Below, piece after piece: positions 26,490-35,300 of a DNA stretch of 64,000 nt; within the stretch, counting starts at the first letter, position 1, and every line of letters starts with the position of its first letter. Made by a program: the position numbers and the translations under genes. The stretch is from PFJX01 sp031426735 (GTDB lineage: Bacteria > Pseudomonadota > Gammaproteobacteria > Burkholderiales > Thiobacillaceae). The stretch is taken from NCBI GenBank assembly GCA_031426735.1, contig JASJPK010000002.1, forward strand, positions 1 through 64,000, written 5' to 3'. A model generated the notes under the pieces. The model saw only the letters and a program-made list of their open reading frames with translations, ran no database searches and was not told where the DNA came from.

Positions 26490-28784
26490 CTACTTGGTCA
26501 GCGCCAGGAACAGTTCCGGCAACTTCTCCGGCAGGCGCTGGATGTTGTCGATCACCGTGTACTGGCGGCCGAAGATGGTGCTGACGTAATCGTCGGCTTG
26601 CGGGTCGAGGCTGATGCAGTAGGTGAAGATGCCCTTGCGATCGAGTTCCTTCACCGCCTGGCGGCTGTCTTCGATCAGCAATTGCTCGTCGTTGGCATCG
26701 ACGTCGGACGGCTGGCCATCGGTCAGGATCAGCATCAGTTTCTTGTCGGCCGGGCGCGCTTCCAGATAGTGCGCGGCGTGACGCATGGCCGCGCCCATGC
26801 GGGTCGAGTAGGCGGCCTGCATGGCGGCCAGGCGCGCCTTGGCATCGTCGCCCCAGCGTTCGCCGTAGCCCTTGATGTGCAGGTAGCGCACGTCGTGGCG
26901 GGTGTTGGAGTGGAAGCCGGCGATGGCGAAGGCGTCGCCCAGTTGCTCGACCGCCCAGGCCAGCAGCGTGACGGCTTCCTGGCTGAGTTCGAGGATGGTC
27001 TGCTCGCTGCCGGCGGCCTTTTCATTCAATGATTCGGACAGGTCGAGCAGCAGCATGACGGCGATGTCGCGGCCGTCGGTGCGGTGGCTCATGTTGATGC
27101 GCGGGTCGGGGTTGGCGCCGCCCTTGAAGTCGATCAGCGAGCGGATGGCGACGTCGAGATCGAGTTCGCTGCCTTCTTCCTGATAGCGGATGCGCACCTT
27201 GTCCTGCGGTTTGAGCAGGTCGAGGATGCGTTTCAGGCGCTTGGCCAGCGCGCCGTGTTTTTCCAGCAGCCGGTCGATTTCGGCCGGGTTGCCCTTCGGG
27301 TGCAACGCCTCGTAGACACTGACCCAGTCCGGCCGGTAGGTCAGGCTCTTGTAATCCCATTCCGGGTAGTGGCGCGGCGGCAGGCCTTTCTGTTCCTCGC
27401 TGGGGGTGCGCTTTTTCTCCTTCTCGAACATCTCCTCGTCGTCGCTCTCCTCGATGAACAGCCACATCTGGCGGTTGTCGTCGCGGTAGTCGACGACGGT
27501 GTCGTCGAAGTGCACCTTGGCGTACTGGTCGCTCTGGCGGCGGGTCTTGGCGACGTAGCTCAGCGCCAGCGTGGCGATGTCTTTGGTATTCGATTCACCC
27601 TGCGCCAGCAGCGCGTGGAAGCGCTCGGCGTAGGTCAGCAAGTCGGCATCGCGATAGCCGTGCTCCGGGTCGAGCAAGGCGCGCGACAACATCGCCATGC
27701 GGTGACGCAGGCAGGAAGTGGTTTCCGGATCGCAGGCGTCTTCCACCGGCCTTGGATGCAATGCCAGGAAAATGCGTTTGAGGCCGGGGTATTCGCGGCA
27801 GAGCAGGATTTCGACGCGGCAGTCCTCGAAAAACTCAACCGCCATGCGCTGGAACGGACTCCAGTTGTCGGCGATCTGCGCCTGCGTCCAGCGCCGGTGG
27901 CCGACCATGTGGGCCAGCGTAGCGCGGTAGCGGTCGAGGCCTGTGACGGTTACTCCCCCGCTTGCGGGGGAGGGGAGTTGAAAGTCGTCATAGACATCCG
28001 GAATCCGCATGCCGAGCTTGTCGTAATACGGCACCGGCTTGCGCAACTCGTCGAAGGCGGTGGAGTAGGGCACCAGTTGTTCGGAGGTCTGCCAGAGGCC
28101 GCGCAAATACAGGTCGAGCTTGCGTTCCACATCCATGAACAGCGTGCCGTGGCGCTCGCGTTGCAGCACGGCGCGGCTGTCGGCGGACTGGACGCTGAAG
28201 TAGTCCTTCTGCCGTTCCGGGTGATTGCGGTAATTGCGGATGCCGTATTCGACCCAGTTCTTCAGGCCGGCCAGACTGAGCTGGCCGAGCAGGAACGGCG
28301 CCTGCGCGAAATAGTCGGGCAGGCCGGGACTGGGGAACGTGGTGTGATGGCCGTGGATGGAACCGGTGGTGCGCTCCATGAAATCCAGCGTGATGTCGAG
28401 GTAATGCCGCATCCGCTCCTGCGAGTGCAAACGGCGTGCGACCGGCGCCAGGGTCTGCAGGAACGGCGCGATGGCCTTGCTGTTGGGCGACTTCTGCATG
28501 CGCATGACAACCGTCATGATCTCGGGCAGCGCGTCCTCGCCCAACGCCTTGGCGGCGGACGGCCACTCTTCCAGAAACGCCAGCATCGGTTCGACGCCGC
28601 GCCCCAGCTTGCCGATGACGCGGCCGGCTTCCAGATAGGCGTTAATGCCCTCGCGCGTCAGGATGGCCAGGGCTTCCGCCATGACATCCTCGAACACTTC
28701 TTGCACCGGTTTGAAGTGGGTGTCGATCTGGGCCCAGTAGGCCTGCATCAAGGGGTGCTGGTATTCGGTTTCTGTTTCAGTCAT
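26490..28784 (-). CDS. cbbO: CbbO, VWA-domain RuBisCO activase subunit (form II module)
   Basis: CbbO works with the hexameric ATPase CbbQ to remove inhibitory sugar phosphates from RuBisCO. The 764-residue protein has a long helical N-terminal part and a C-terminal von Willebrand A domain with an intact MIDAS motif (MLLLDLSES, STRMG, LILTDGQPSD). The start at 28784 gives MTETETEYQHPLMQAYW; an upstream Met at 28853 lies inside a repeat. A short hairpin repeat is embedded in frame at 27953-27972, encoding SPASGG in the linker between DDFQLP and VTGLDRYRAT. The gene lies 104 bp after cbbQ with a repeat between. It should pair with the form II enzyme. Confidence 0.93.
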   Translation of the reverse strand: MTETETEYQHPLMQAYWAQIDTHFKPVQEVFEDVMAEALAILTREGINAYLEAGRVIGKLGRGVEPMLAFLEEWPSAAKALGEDALPEIMTVVMRMQKSPNSKAIAPFLQTLAPVARRLHSQERMRHYLDITLDFMERTTGSIHGHHTTFPSPGLPDYFAQAPFLLGQLSLAGLKNWVEYGIRNYRNHPERQKDYFSVQSADSRAVLQRERHGTLFMDVERKLDLYLRGLWQTSEQLVPYSTAFDELRKPVPYYDKLGMRIPDVYDDFQLPSPASGGVTVTGLDRYRATLAHMVGHRRWTQAQIADNWSPFQRMAVEFFEDCRVEILLCREYPGLKRIFLALHPRPVEDACDPETTSCLRHRMAMLSRALLDPEHGYRDADLLTYAERFHALLAQGESNTKDIATLALSYVAKTRRQSDQYAKVHFDDTVVDYRDDNRQMWLFIEESDDEEMFEKEKKRTPSEEQKGLPPRHYPEWDYKSLTYRPDWVSVYEALHPKGNPAEIDRLLEKHGALAKRLKRILDLLKPQDKVRIRYQEEGSELDLDVAIRSLIDFKGGANPDPRINMSHRTDGRDIAVMLLLDLSESLNEKAAGSEQTILELSQEAVTLLAWAVEQLGDAFAIAGFHSNTRHDVRYLHIKGYGERWGDDAKARLAAMQAAYSTRMGAAMRHAAHYLEARPADKKLMLILTDGQPSDVDANDEQLLIEDSRQAVKELDRKGIFTYCISLDPQADDYVSTIFGRQYTVIDNIQRLPEKLPELFLALTK
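27953..27972. repeat. Short hairpin repeat embedded in frame in cbbO
   Basis: CTCCCCCGC, TT, GCGGGGGAG: a perfect 9-bp stem typical of dispersed intergenic repeats. It lies inside the coding sequence of the form II cbbO and keeps the frame. Confidence 0.85.
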
Positions 28785-28803
28785 GGGACTTCGATCATCC
28801 ACA

Positions 28804-28883
28804 GGTAGGGTGCAATAAGCGGAGCGCATTGCACCGTCCGTCATCCGGCGCAATGCGGCTATGCCTTATTGCGCCGGATGACG
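28804..28883. repeat. Hairpin repeat between cbbQ and cbbO
   Basis: Complementary half-elements around GCAATAAGCGGAGCGCATTG and CGCAATGCGGCTATGCCTTA. The outer parts GTCATCCGGCGC and GCGCCGGATGAC are inverted copies. It fills most of the cbbQ-cbbO spacer. Confidence 0.85.
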
Positions 28884-28888
28884 GTTAA

Positions 28889-29692
28889 TCAGGCAAACAC
28901 CGCGTCGATGGCGTGGTCCAGCGTTTCGCGGATGTCGGCGTCGTCGGTGATCGGACGCACCAGCGCCATGCGGCAGGCGTCGAGCGGGTCGACGCCGTCA
29001 TTGATCAGCGTCGCGGCGTAGACCAGCAAACGGGTCGAGATGCCTTCATCCAGACCGTGGCCTTTCAAGTTGCGCGCGGTCTGGCCGATCTTCACCAGCT
29101 TGCCGGCGGTGGCTTCGTCGAGGCCGGTTTCTTTCGCCAGGATGGTGGTTTCCAGTTCGGCGTCGGGATAGTCGAAGTCGAACGCGGTGAAGCGTTGCTT
29201 GGTCGATTGCTTCAAGTCCTTCATCAGCGACTGGTAGCCGGGGTTGTAGGAAATGACCAGCTGGAAATCCGGGTGCGCGTGGATCAGCTCGCCCTTCTTG
29301 TCCAGCGGCAGTGTGCGGCGGTGGTCGGTGAGCGGGTGAATCACCACGGTGGTGTCCTGCCGCGCCTCGACGATTTCGTCGAGGTAGCAGATCGCGCCGA
29401 TGCGCGCGGCGACGGTGAGCGGGCCATCCAGCCAGCGGGTGCCGTTGGCTTCCAGCAGGTAGCGGCCGACCAGATCGCTGGCGGTCATGTCTTCGTTACA
29501 TGCCACGGTGATCAGCGGCTTGTTCAGCTTCCACGCCATGTATTCGATGAAGCGCGATTTGCCGCAGCCGGTCGGGCCTTTGACCATCACCGGCAAGCGG
29601 TTGCGGTAGGCGGCTTCGTACAACTGAACTTCCTTGCCCTGGGCCTGGTAATAGGGCTCGGTGTGGACTTTGTATTGCTCTTTGTCGGTCAT
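28889..29692 (-). CDS. cbbQ: CbbQ, AAA+ RuBisCO activase ATPase (form II module)
   Basis: CbbQ is a MoxR-type AAA+ ATPase that forms hexamers and, with CbbO, reactivates RuBisCO. The 267-residue product has Walker A GPTGCGKS (residues 39-46), Walker B ICYLDEIVEA, sensor region ISYNPGYQSL, and the C-terminal NLKGHGLDEGISTRLL. GGAG lies nine bases before ATG 29692; a longer frame upstream translates a repeat (DSRLRGND) and is not gene sequence. It follows cbbM after 207 bp that contain a repeat and the cbbM terminator. Its closest match in this window is the second cbbQ at 61850-62653. Confidence 0.96.
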   Translation of the reverse strand: MTDKEQYKVHTEPYYQAQGKEVQLYEAAYRNRLPVMVKGPTGCGKSRFIEYMAWKLNKPLITVACNEDMTASDLVGRYLLEANGTRWLDGPLTVAARIGAICYLDEIVEARQDTTVVIHPLTDHRRTLPLDKKGELIHAHPDFQLVISYNPGYQSLMKDLKQSTKQRFTAFDFDYPDAELETTILAKETGLDEATAGKLVKIGQTARNLKGHGLDEGISTRLLVYAATLINDGVDPLDACRMALVRPITDDADIRETLDHAIDAVFA

Positions 29693-29713
29693 GTTTCTTG
29701 CTCCAACGATTCC

Positions 29714-29810
29714 GTCATTCCCGCGCAGGCGGGAATCCAGGTTGTTCTTCTGATTGATTTTCACGGCAATCAGGCAGAGGGAACTGGATTCCCGCCTGCG
29801 CGGGAATGAC
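29714..29810. repeat. Hairpin repeat, GTCATTCCCGCGCAGGCGGG type
   Basis: Inverted arms GTCATTCCCGCGCAGGCGGG (29714) and CCCGCCTGCGCGGGAATGAC (ending 29810) flank about 45 bases. This is the best copy of the family whose translation reads DSRLRGND; it separates cbbM from cbbQ. Confidence 0.92.
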
Positions 29811-29841
29811 GGCTCAAGGGTTATTCCGTCTCCTGAAGTAA

Positions 29842-29867
29842 AACGCCCCCAGCGAACCGGGGGCGTT
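29842..29867 (-). terminator. Terminator-like hairpin after cbbM
   Basis: A 9-bp stem AACGCCCCC / GGGGGCGTT with a short T-tract on the minus strand. It would end or attenuate the cbbM message before cbbQ and could make cbbM more abundant than cbbQO, as expected for a catalytic subunit. Confidence 0.7.
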
Positions 29868-29899
29868 ATTACTGCAACTGCATACAGCGGACGTTCGAT

Positions 29900-31279
29900 T
29901 TACTTGTGGACGCCCAGCTTTTCACGCCAGCCCGGGAAGATCTTGTCGGCATCGCCGGGGAACGATTCGAAGGCGCGGGCGAATTCCTTGTGCTCTTTCG
30001 CGAATTCGATCGGGTCGGCGCCGGCCTTCCAGCACTCGTACGACTGACGCAGGGAGATCGCGCCGGCCGCCGGGCTGTCGATGTGGCCGTAGGAGCCGCC
30101 ACCGGAGGTGTTGATCACGTTGCCGTGACCCAGGTTCTCGAAGAAGCCGGGCAGACGCAGTGCGTTCATGCCGCCGGAGATGATCGGGGTGGTCGGCTTC
30201 ATGCCGTGCCATTCCTGATGGTAGTACGGGCCGTCAGCAGAATCGCGCTCGATGATGTAGGCGATGTTGCGGTCATCGCGACCGCCTTCCATCTTGCCGT
30301 AGCCCATGGTGCCGACGTGGATGCCGGAAGCACCTTGCAGACGGCTCATCTTGGCCAGCACGAAGGCGGTGTAGCCACGCACGGCGGAGGGAGAGGTGAT
30401 GGCGCCGTGGCCGGCACGGTGGTAGTGCAGGTACTGGCCGGGGTACTGACGACGCGCGGTGGTGATCATGCCGGGACCGCCGACGTAACCGTCAACCAGG
30501 AACGCAACCTTGTTGGCATCGGGGCCGAAGGTTTCCAGCGCGAAATCGGCGCGGGCGAGCATTTCGTAATGGTCGTCAGCAGTGATGTTCATGGAGAACA
30601 GCTTGGCCTGGCCGGTTTCGTCCATGGCGCGCTTCATCGAGTCGTACACCAGCGGCAGCACTTTCTTGATCGGGCAGAACACCTGGTTGCCCTGGGGTTC
30701 GTCGTTCTTGATGAAGTCGCCGCCCAGCCAGAACTGGTAAGCCGCCTTGGCGAACGGCTCGGGACGCAGGCCCAGCTTCGGCTTGATGATGGTGCCGGCG
30801 ATGTAGCCGCCGTTGGTGCGCGGGCGGCCCAGGATGTCCCACAGGTCGGTGATGTCCTTCGCCGGGCCGTCGAACTGGCGCAGCATGGACCAGGGCACGT
30901 AGAAATCCTGCATCTGCAGATGCTTCACGTCGCCCATGCCCTGGTTGTTGCCGATGGCCAGGGTCAGGAAGGAGACCAGCATGGCACGGCCGTCGGTGAC
31001 GTTGCGGTCGAACAGGTCGTTCGGGTAGGCAACCTTCATGATGCCTTTGGCTTCGTCGATGAAGTACACCAGCGCGTCGACGCCCTTGGTGAAGTCATCG
31101 GTGGTGGAGACTTCGACGTTGGTGCCGGTGGAGGATTCGGCGGCGATGTGCGCGGCGACTTCCAGGTAACCATAGCCGGTGGCCGGCTGCATGTGGTACG
31201 CGACGAGAATGTGCTTGTCGCCCTTGATCAGGTCTTCTTCTTTCAGGCTGAGGTCGGAATAACGTGCTGACTGATCCAT
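29900..31279 (-). CDS. cbbM: Form II ribulose-1,5-bisphosphate carboxylase/oxygenase
   Basis: CbbM fixes CO2 onto ribulose 1,5-bisphosphate in the Calvin cycle. The 459-residue sequence is a full-length form II enzyme. The active-site residues line up with Rhodospirillum rubrum numbering: Lys166 in TIIKPKLGL and Lys191 (carbamylated), Asp193, Glu194 in GGDFIKNDEPQ. Further hallmarks are HYHRAGHGA, GTMGYGKMEG and SGGMNALRLPG. Form II enzymes do well at high CO2 and low O2. AAGGAG precedes ATG 31279. A palindromic LysR-type box lies about 130 bp upstream. No cbbR gene is adjacent. cbbQ and cbbO follow on the same strand. Confidence 0.98.
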   Translation of the reverse strand: MDQSARYSDLSLKEEDLIKGDKHILVAYHMQPATGYGYLEVAAHIAAESSTGTNVEVSTTDDFTKGVDALVYFIDEAKGIMKVAYPNDLFDRNVTDGRAMLVSFLTLAIGNNQGMGDVKHLQMQDFYVPWSMLRQFDGPAKDITDLWDILGRPRTNGGYIAGTIIKPKLGLRPEPFAKAAYQFWLGGDFIKNDEPQGNQVFCPIKKVLPLVYDSMKRAMDETGQAKLFSMNITADDHYEMLARADFALETFGPDANKVAFLVDGYVGGPGMITTARRQYPGQYLHYHRAGHGAITSPSAVRGYTAFVLAKMSRLQGASGIHVGTMGYGKMEGGRDDRNIAYIIERDSADGPYYHQEWHGMKPTTPIISGGMNALRLPGFFENLGHGNVINTSGGGSYGHIDSPAAGAISLRQSYECWKAGADPIEFAKEHKEFARAFESFPGDADKIFPGWREKLGVHK

Positions 31280-31722
31280 TACTTGCTCCTTAAGAGATGC
31301 GTATGTGCTGAATTCGATTATTCCGGGGCGCTGCCCCTACGTGGAATGGGGCGAACTATAGCGATTGCGCCACATAAGAAAAAATCATGATTTTTGATAG
31401 TTCGCATAAGCGATTGCTTATGACCGATGAAATCATTCGCACATTTCCGCCTCAGCCATGGCCGCCCCGACCGGCAACGCGAGGCAACCCGACGTCGCTC
31501 GACGGAGACATGAATTTCCCTGTGAAAACAGCCACTTCCGGATGAATCGGAAAAACCGTTCGGAAAAGACGACAAAATCGGCCGGCAGTGTCGCGCCAAG
31601 CACCGCCATGCTCGATGCAAGTCATTGATTCACATGGTGAATATTTCGATGGCATGGATTCTGCAGCGTTTGGGTGCGGAAAACGTTTCCGCATTTTCGT
31701 CAACGACGCATAGGAGAAAAAC
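31280..31722. promoter_or_regulatory. Divergent promoter region upstream of cbbM
   Basis: This 443-bp gap serves cbbM (minus) and the EF-hand/BON gene (plus). Besides the box at 31405-31422 it holds a perfect 16-bp palindrome AAAAATCATGATTTTT (31380-31395) and an extra half-site ACATAAG at 31372. I see no gene; short open frames here lack coding character. Confidence 0.55.
31405..31422 (-). promoter_or_regulatory. Candidate CbbR-type operator of cbbM
   Basis: A perfect inverted repeat CATAAGC-GATT-GCTTATG. The core ATAAG-N6-CTTAT also occurs upstream of the first cbbR (58634-58649). LysR regulators bind such T-N11-A palindromes. The assignment to a particular CbbR is inferred. Confidence 0.55.
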
Positions 31723-32232
31723 ATGCGGAATTGCACACACAAGCGATGGACTCTACCTGCCGCCCTGCTGATCGGTCTCGGCGTGGGCACGGCACCGGCG
31801 ATCGCTGCGCTGCCGGATGCAGCGAACATGACCTATCCACCCGGCTTCGCCAATTTCGACCGTGACCTGAACGGCCGCATCACACTGGAGGAGTTCACGG
31901 CGGCGAAGAAGGACGAACGCGCCTTCAAGGATGCCGACAGCGATCGCGACGGCTTCCTCAACCCGGATGAATACGTCAAGGCGATCTCCATCGACAGCCG
32001 TCTGGCGGTTGCCGACTACCTCAGCGACAGCTGGATCACGGCGCGGGTCAAAACCCTGTTGTTGCGTGACAGCATGCTGAACGGCATGAAGATCGACGTG
32101 GAAACGCAGGATCAGATGGTGCAGCTATCCGGCTGGCTGGACAGCACCGACAAGATCAGCCGCGCCGTGCACCTGGCCAGCCAGGTTCCAGGCGTGAAGA
32201 TCGTGCTCAACGACTTGCGTCTGGCGGATTGA
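31723..32232 (+). CDS. Exported EF-hand and BON-domain protein
   Basis: A 169-residue protein with a signal peptide (LPAALLIGLGVGTAPAIA, cleavage near residue 28). Residues ~40-80 hold two EF-hand calcium-binding loops (DRDLNGRITLEEF and DSDRDGFLNPDEY), and residues ~95-165 a BON domain (WITARVKTLLLRDSMLNG... and VQLSGWLDS), which often binds envelope lipids or osmolyte-stress components. This domain pair suggests a periplasmic calcium-responsive envelope protein. AGGAG precedes ATG 31723. It is divergent from cbbM. I know of no named function. Confidence 0.82.
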   Translation: MRNCTHKRWTLPAALLIGLGVGTAPAIAALPDAANMTYPPGFANFDRDLNGRITLEEFTAAKKDERAFKDADSDRDGFLNPDEYVKAISIDSRLAVADYLSDSWITARVKTLLLRDSMLNGMKIDVETQDQMVQLSGWLDSTDKISRAVHLASQVPGVKIVLNDLRLAD

Positions 32233-32309
32233 CCTCGACGGGGCCGGTAGCCCGGATGCAGTACAAATCCCCGGATTCCGTTCACTCCATCCAGGCTACG
32301 TGTCGGGCA

Positions 32310-35300
32310 TTACATCGCTTCTATCTCACTTGAATCCGCCGCCCGCGCGTACAGCAGCGCATAGGGCAATACCGCGAAAACCTGGGCCAGCGGTAAGCCC
32401 TGTGCGCCGTCCAGCGCGCGGGTGGCGGCCGTTTGATCGGTCAAGGCATCGCTCCAGAGCGGCGGCGACTGCGGCGGCAATTCCACCCAAGTGTCGCGCC
32501 AGACCGCTGCGCCCAGCGGGGGCTGCTCTGCCGCACCGAGTTGGCCGAACAGGCGCGGCGCCAGCACCAGCAACGTTTCGCCATCGCGCTGGCGGGCGAA
32601 GGCGCAGACCCGATCCGCCTGCACGCCGTGGCATTTCAGCGCCAGATAGTCGCCGTCGCGGAACAAGTCTTCATGCGCACGGCGCAGCGCCAACGCCCGC
32701 CAGGTCAGGTAAAGCTTGATCGCGCCGTCTTCCGGCGCGGCCAGCAGTGCCGCCGCGCACGCCGCCGCACCACGTTCGGCGCATGACTTCTTCACCGCGC
32801 TTAGCGCCGCCCGCCGGCGCGCGAAATCCACCGGCCGCCGATTGTCCGGGTCGACCAGGCTGAAATCCCACAGTTCGTTGCCCTGATAGATATCCGGCAC
32901 GCCGGGGCTGGTCAGCTTGAGCAGCAGTTGCGCCAGGCTGGTGTAGACGCCAAGGCGGGCGATGCGGTGCTGGAACGGCAGGAAGTCGCGCAGGAACAGG
33001 TTGGCCGCTCCGGATTCCGGCGCCAGCAAGGCGCGCACGAAGTCGCGCGTCGCCGCCTCGTATTCCAGATTCGGATTGATCCACGAGCTGTGCACCTTGG
33101 CTTCGCGCCCGGTCTTGAGCAGATAGGCCTCGACGCGTTGCGCCAGTGCGTGTGCGTCGCTGGCATCGGTCAATTCGAACGGCCAGACGCCGAGCAAGGT
33201 CTGGTAGAGCAGATATTCGTCGTCGCGGCTGGGCGCGCGTTCGCTGCCCAGTTTGCGGCGCTTGCCGCGGTTGAGCTGGTTCCAGCGCGACAGCGCGTGC
33301 TGCCACGCTTCCGGCATTTCCGACAGCGCGTTGAGCCGCGCCCGCGCGTCTTCCGAACGTTTGCTGTCGTGGCTGGAACTGGCCAGCAGGGCATGCGGCC
33401 AGTGCCGCGCGCGTTCCTGGTTCTCGCGATGGAACGCCGCCAGCGACACGCCGAAGCGGCGCGGGTCGCCGCCCACTTCGTTGAGCGAAAGCAGGCGGTT
33501 GTATTGATAGAACGTGGTGTCCTCCACCGCCTTGGCCATCACCGGGCTGCTGTATTGCTGGAACTTCATCGCGCAGGCCAGCACCGCCTGCCGATACGCC
33601 GCGCCGGCGGCTTCATCCGCCTGCGCCAGCAGCACCGCGCGCACGAAATCGAAAATGCTGGTATCCGCCGCGCGGCTGCGCTTCTTGGCGACGCCCACCG
33701 CCCAGTCGACCTGGTGCGCATCGTCCGGCGCGGCGCCGCTGGCCGCCACATAGGTGCGATAGACCGGGAAGCTGGCGACGATTTCCGCCAGCGCGCCGCG
33801 CAGACTGTTGAAGCTGAAGTCGCAGGTGCGCCGGTCGCCCTTGGCCAGTCGGGTCAGTTGCCCGGCCAGCACGCCGAGTTCGCCGGCCAGCGCGGTCTCC
33901 ATGATCAGATGCTTGTTCGCCCGCACCAACGCGTCGTAATCCGGCCGCGCGCGGATGAAGCCCTGATAGACGCGGGTGTAGCAAACCTCGCCGGCGGCAT
34001 CGACGAACAGGCCGCCGCACGCCGCCGCGAAGTCGTAGCCGGTGGTGCCGTGGATCGGCCACGCCTCGGGCAGATGTTCGTGCGCGGCGAGGATCTTCTC
34101 CGCCACCAGATAGAGCGGCCGCACCTCCGCCGTGTTCGGCGTCAACTCCACCGCCATCGCCTGCAGGCGGGCGAAGTATTCCTGCGGGTCATAGAGGCCG
34201 TCGGGGTGGTCGATGCGCAGGCCGTTGACGTAGCCGCGCGCGAGCAGTTCGCGCACCAGACGGTGCGTCGCCGCGAACACCTCCGGGTTGTCCATGCGCA
34301 GCGCGGCCAGATCGTTGATGTCGAAGAAGCGGCGGTAATTGATCTCGTCCGACGCCACCCGCCAGAACGCCAATCGGTACGCCTGCGCCTGCAGCAAGTC
34401 GTGCAGCCGGTCGAAATTCTCGCCGCCATTGAACGCGGTCAGATTTTCTTGGATGAACTGGGCCAGATCAGCGCTGGCGACATACAGCGCGGCCAGATGC
34501 CGCTTGTGCAATTCCTTGTCGCGCGCCCGTTCCGCCACCGCGTCCGCGCTGGCCCGGTCGCGCGCGGGCAGATGGCCAAACGCCGTGAGCAGCGATTGAT
34601 ACTCCAGCAGCAGCGCAGCGTCGGCGCCCAGACGCGCCTGCAGGCGCTCCAGGCCGTCGCCCAGGATGCGCGGATACTCGCGCGGATCGACCGGAAAGCG
34701 ATGCTCGAAATAGCACACGCTGAACTCGCCCGGCTCCACGTCGAAGATCAGCCTGAGTTCGCCCCGCTCCAGCACCGTGCCGTAATGGTCGCCCAGCACC
34801 GGCAGCAGCACCCGCCCGGACAGGTCGTCGCGGGCATACCAGTCGATATCGAAATAGTCGGCGTAGCGCGAAGCCGGGCCGTTCTCCAGCACGTCCAGCC
34901 ACCAGGCGTTGTCGGCGCCCATGATGCCCATGTGATTCGGCACCAGGTCCATGATCTGGCCCATGCCGCGCCGTTTCAGCGCCGCCACGAACTGCTCGAA
35001 ATCCTCGGCGGCGGCAATCTCCGGATTGAGGCTGCTGTGGTCGGTGATGTCGTAGCCGTGGCGGCTGCCCGGGCGCGCCTTCAGGATCGGCGACAGATAA
35101 CAGTGGCTGATGCCGAGTTCGTCCAGATAGGGCAGCAGCGCCCTGGCCTGGCGCAGATTGAAGTCGCGATGCAGTTGCAAGCGATAGGTCGCGCGCGGAA
35201 TCCACAGGCGCACGCCCTCGCCAACGTCGCCGGCGGGACCGGGCTGCGGCGGCCGCTCGCGCCGCAGCGCCTGCACGATGCCCTGCAGCCAGGCCGCACC

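Noticed and set aside
27084..28808. Plus-strand frame across cbbO
   Set aside because: It is antisense to an intact cbbO and consists of low-complexity Val/Gln/Arg sequence.
31318..31620. Small minus-strand frame upstream of cbbM
   Set aside because: It covers the cbbM promoter boxes and is not protein-like; its codon pattern is unlike the neighbours.
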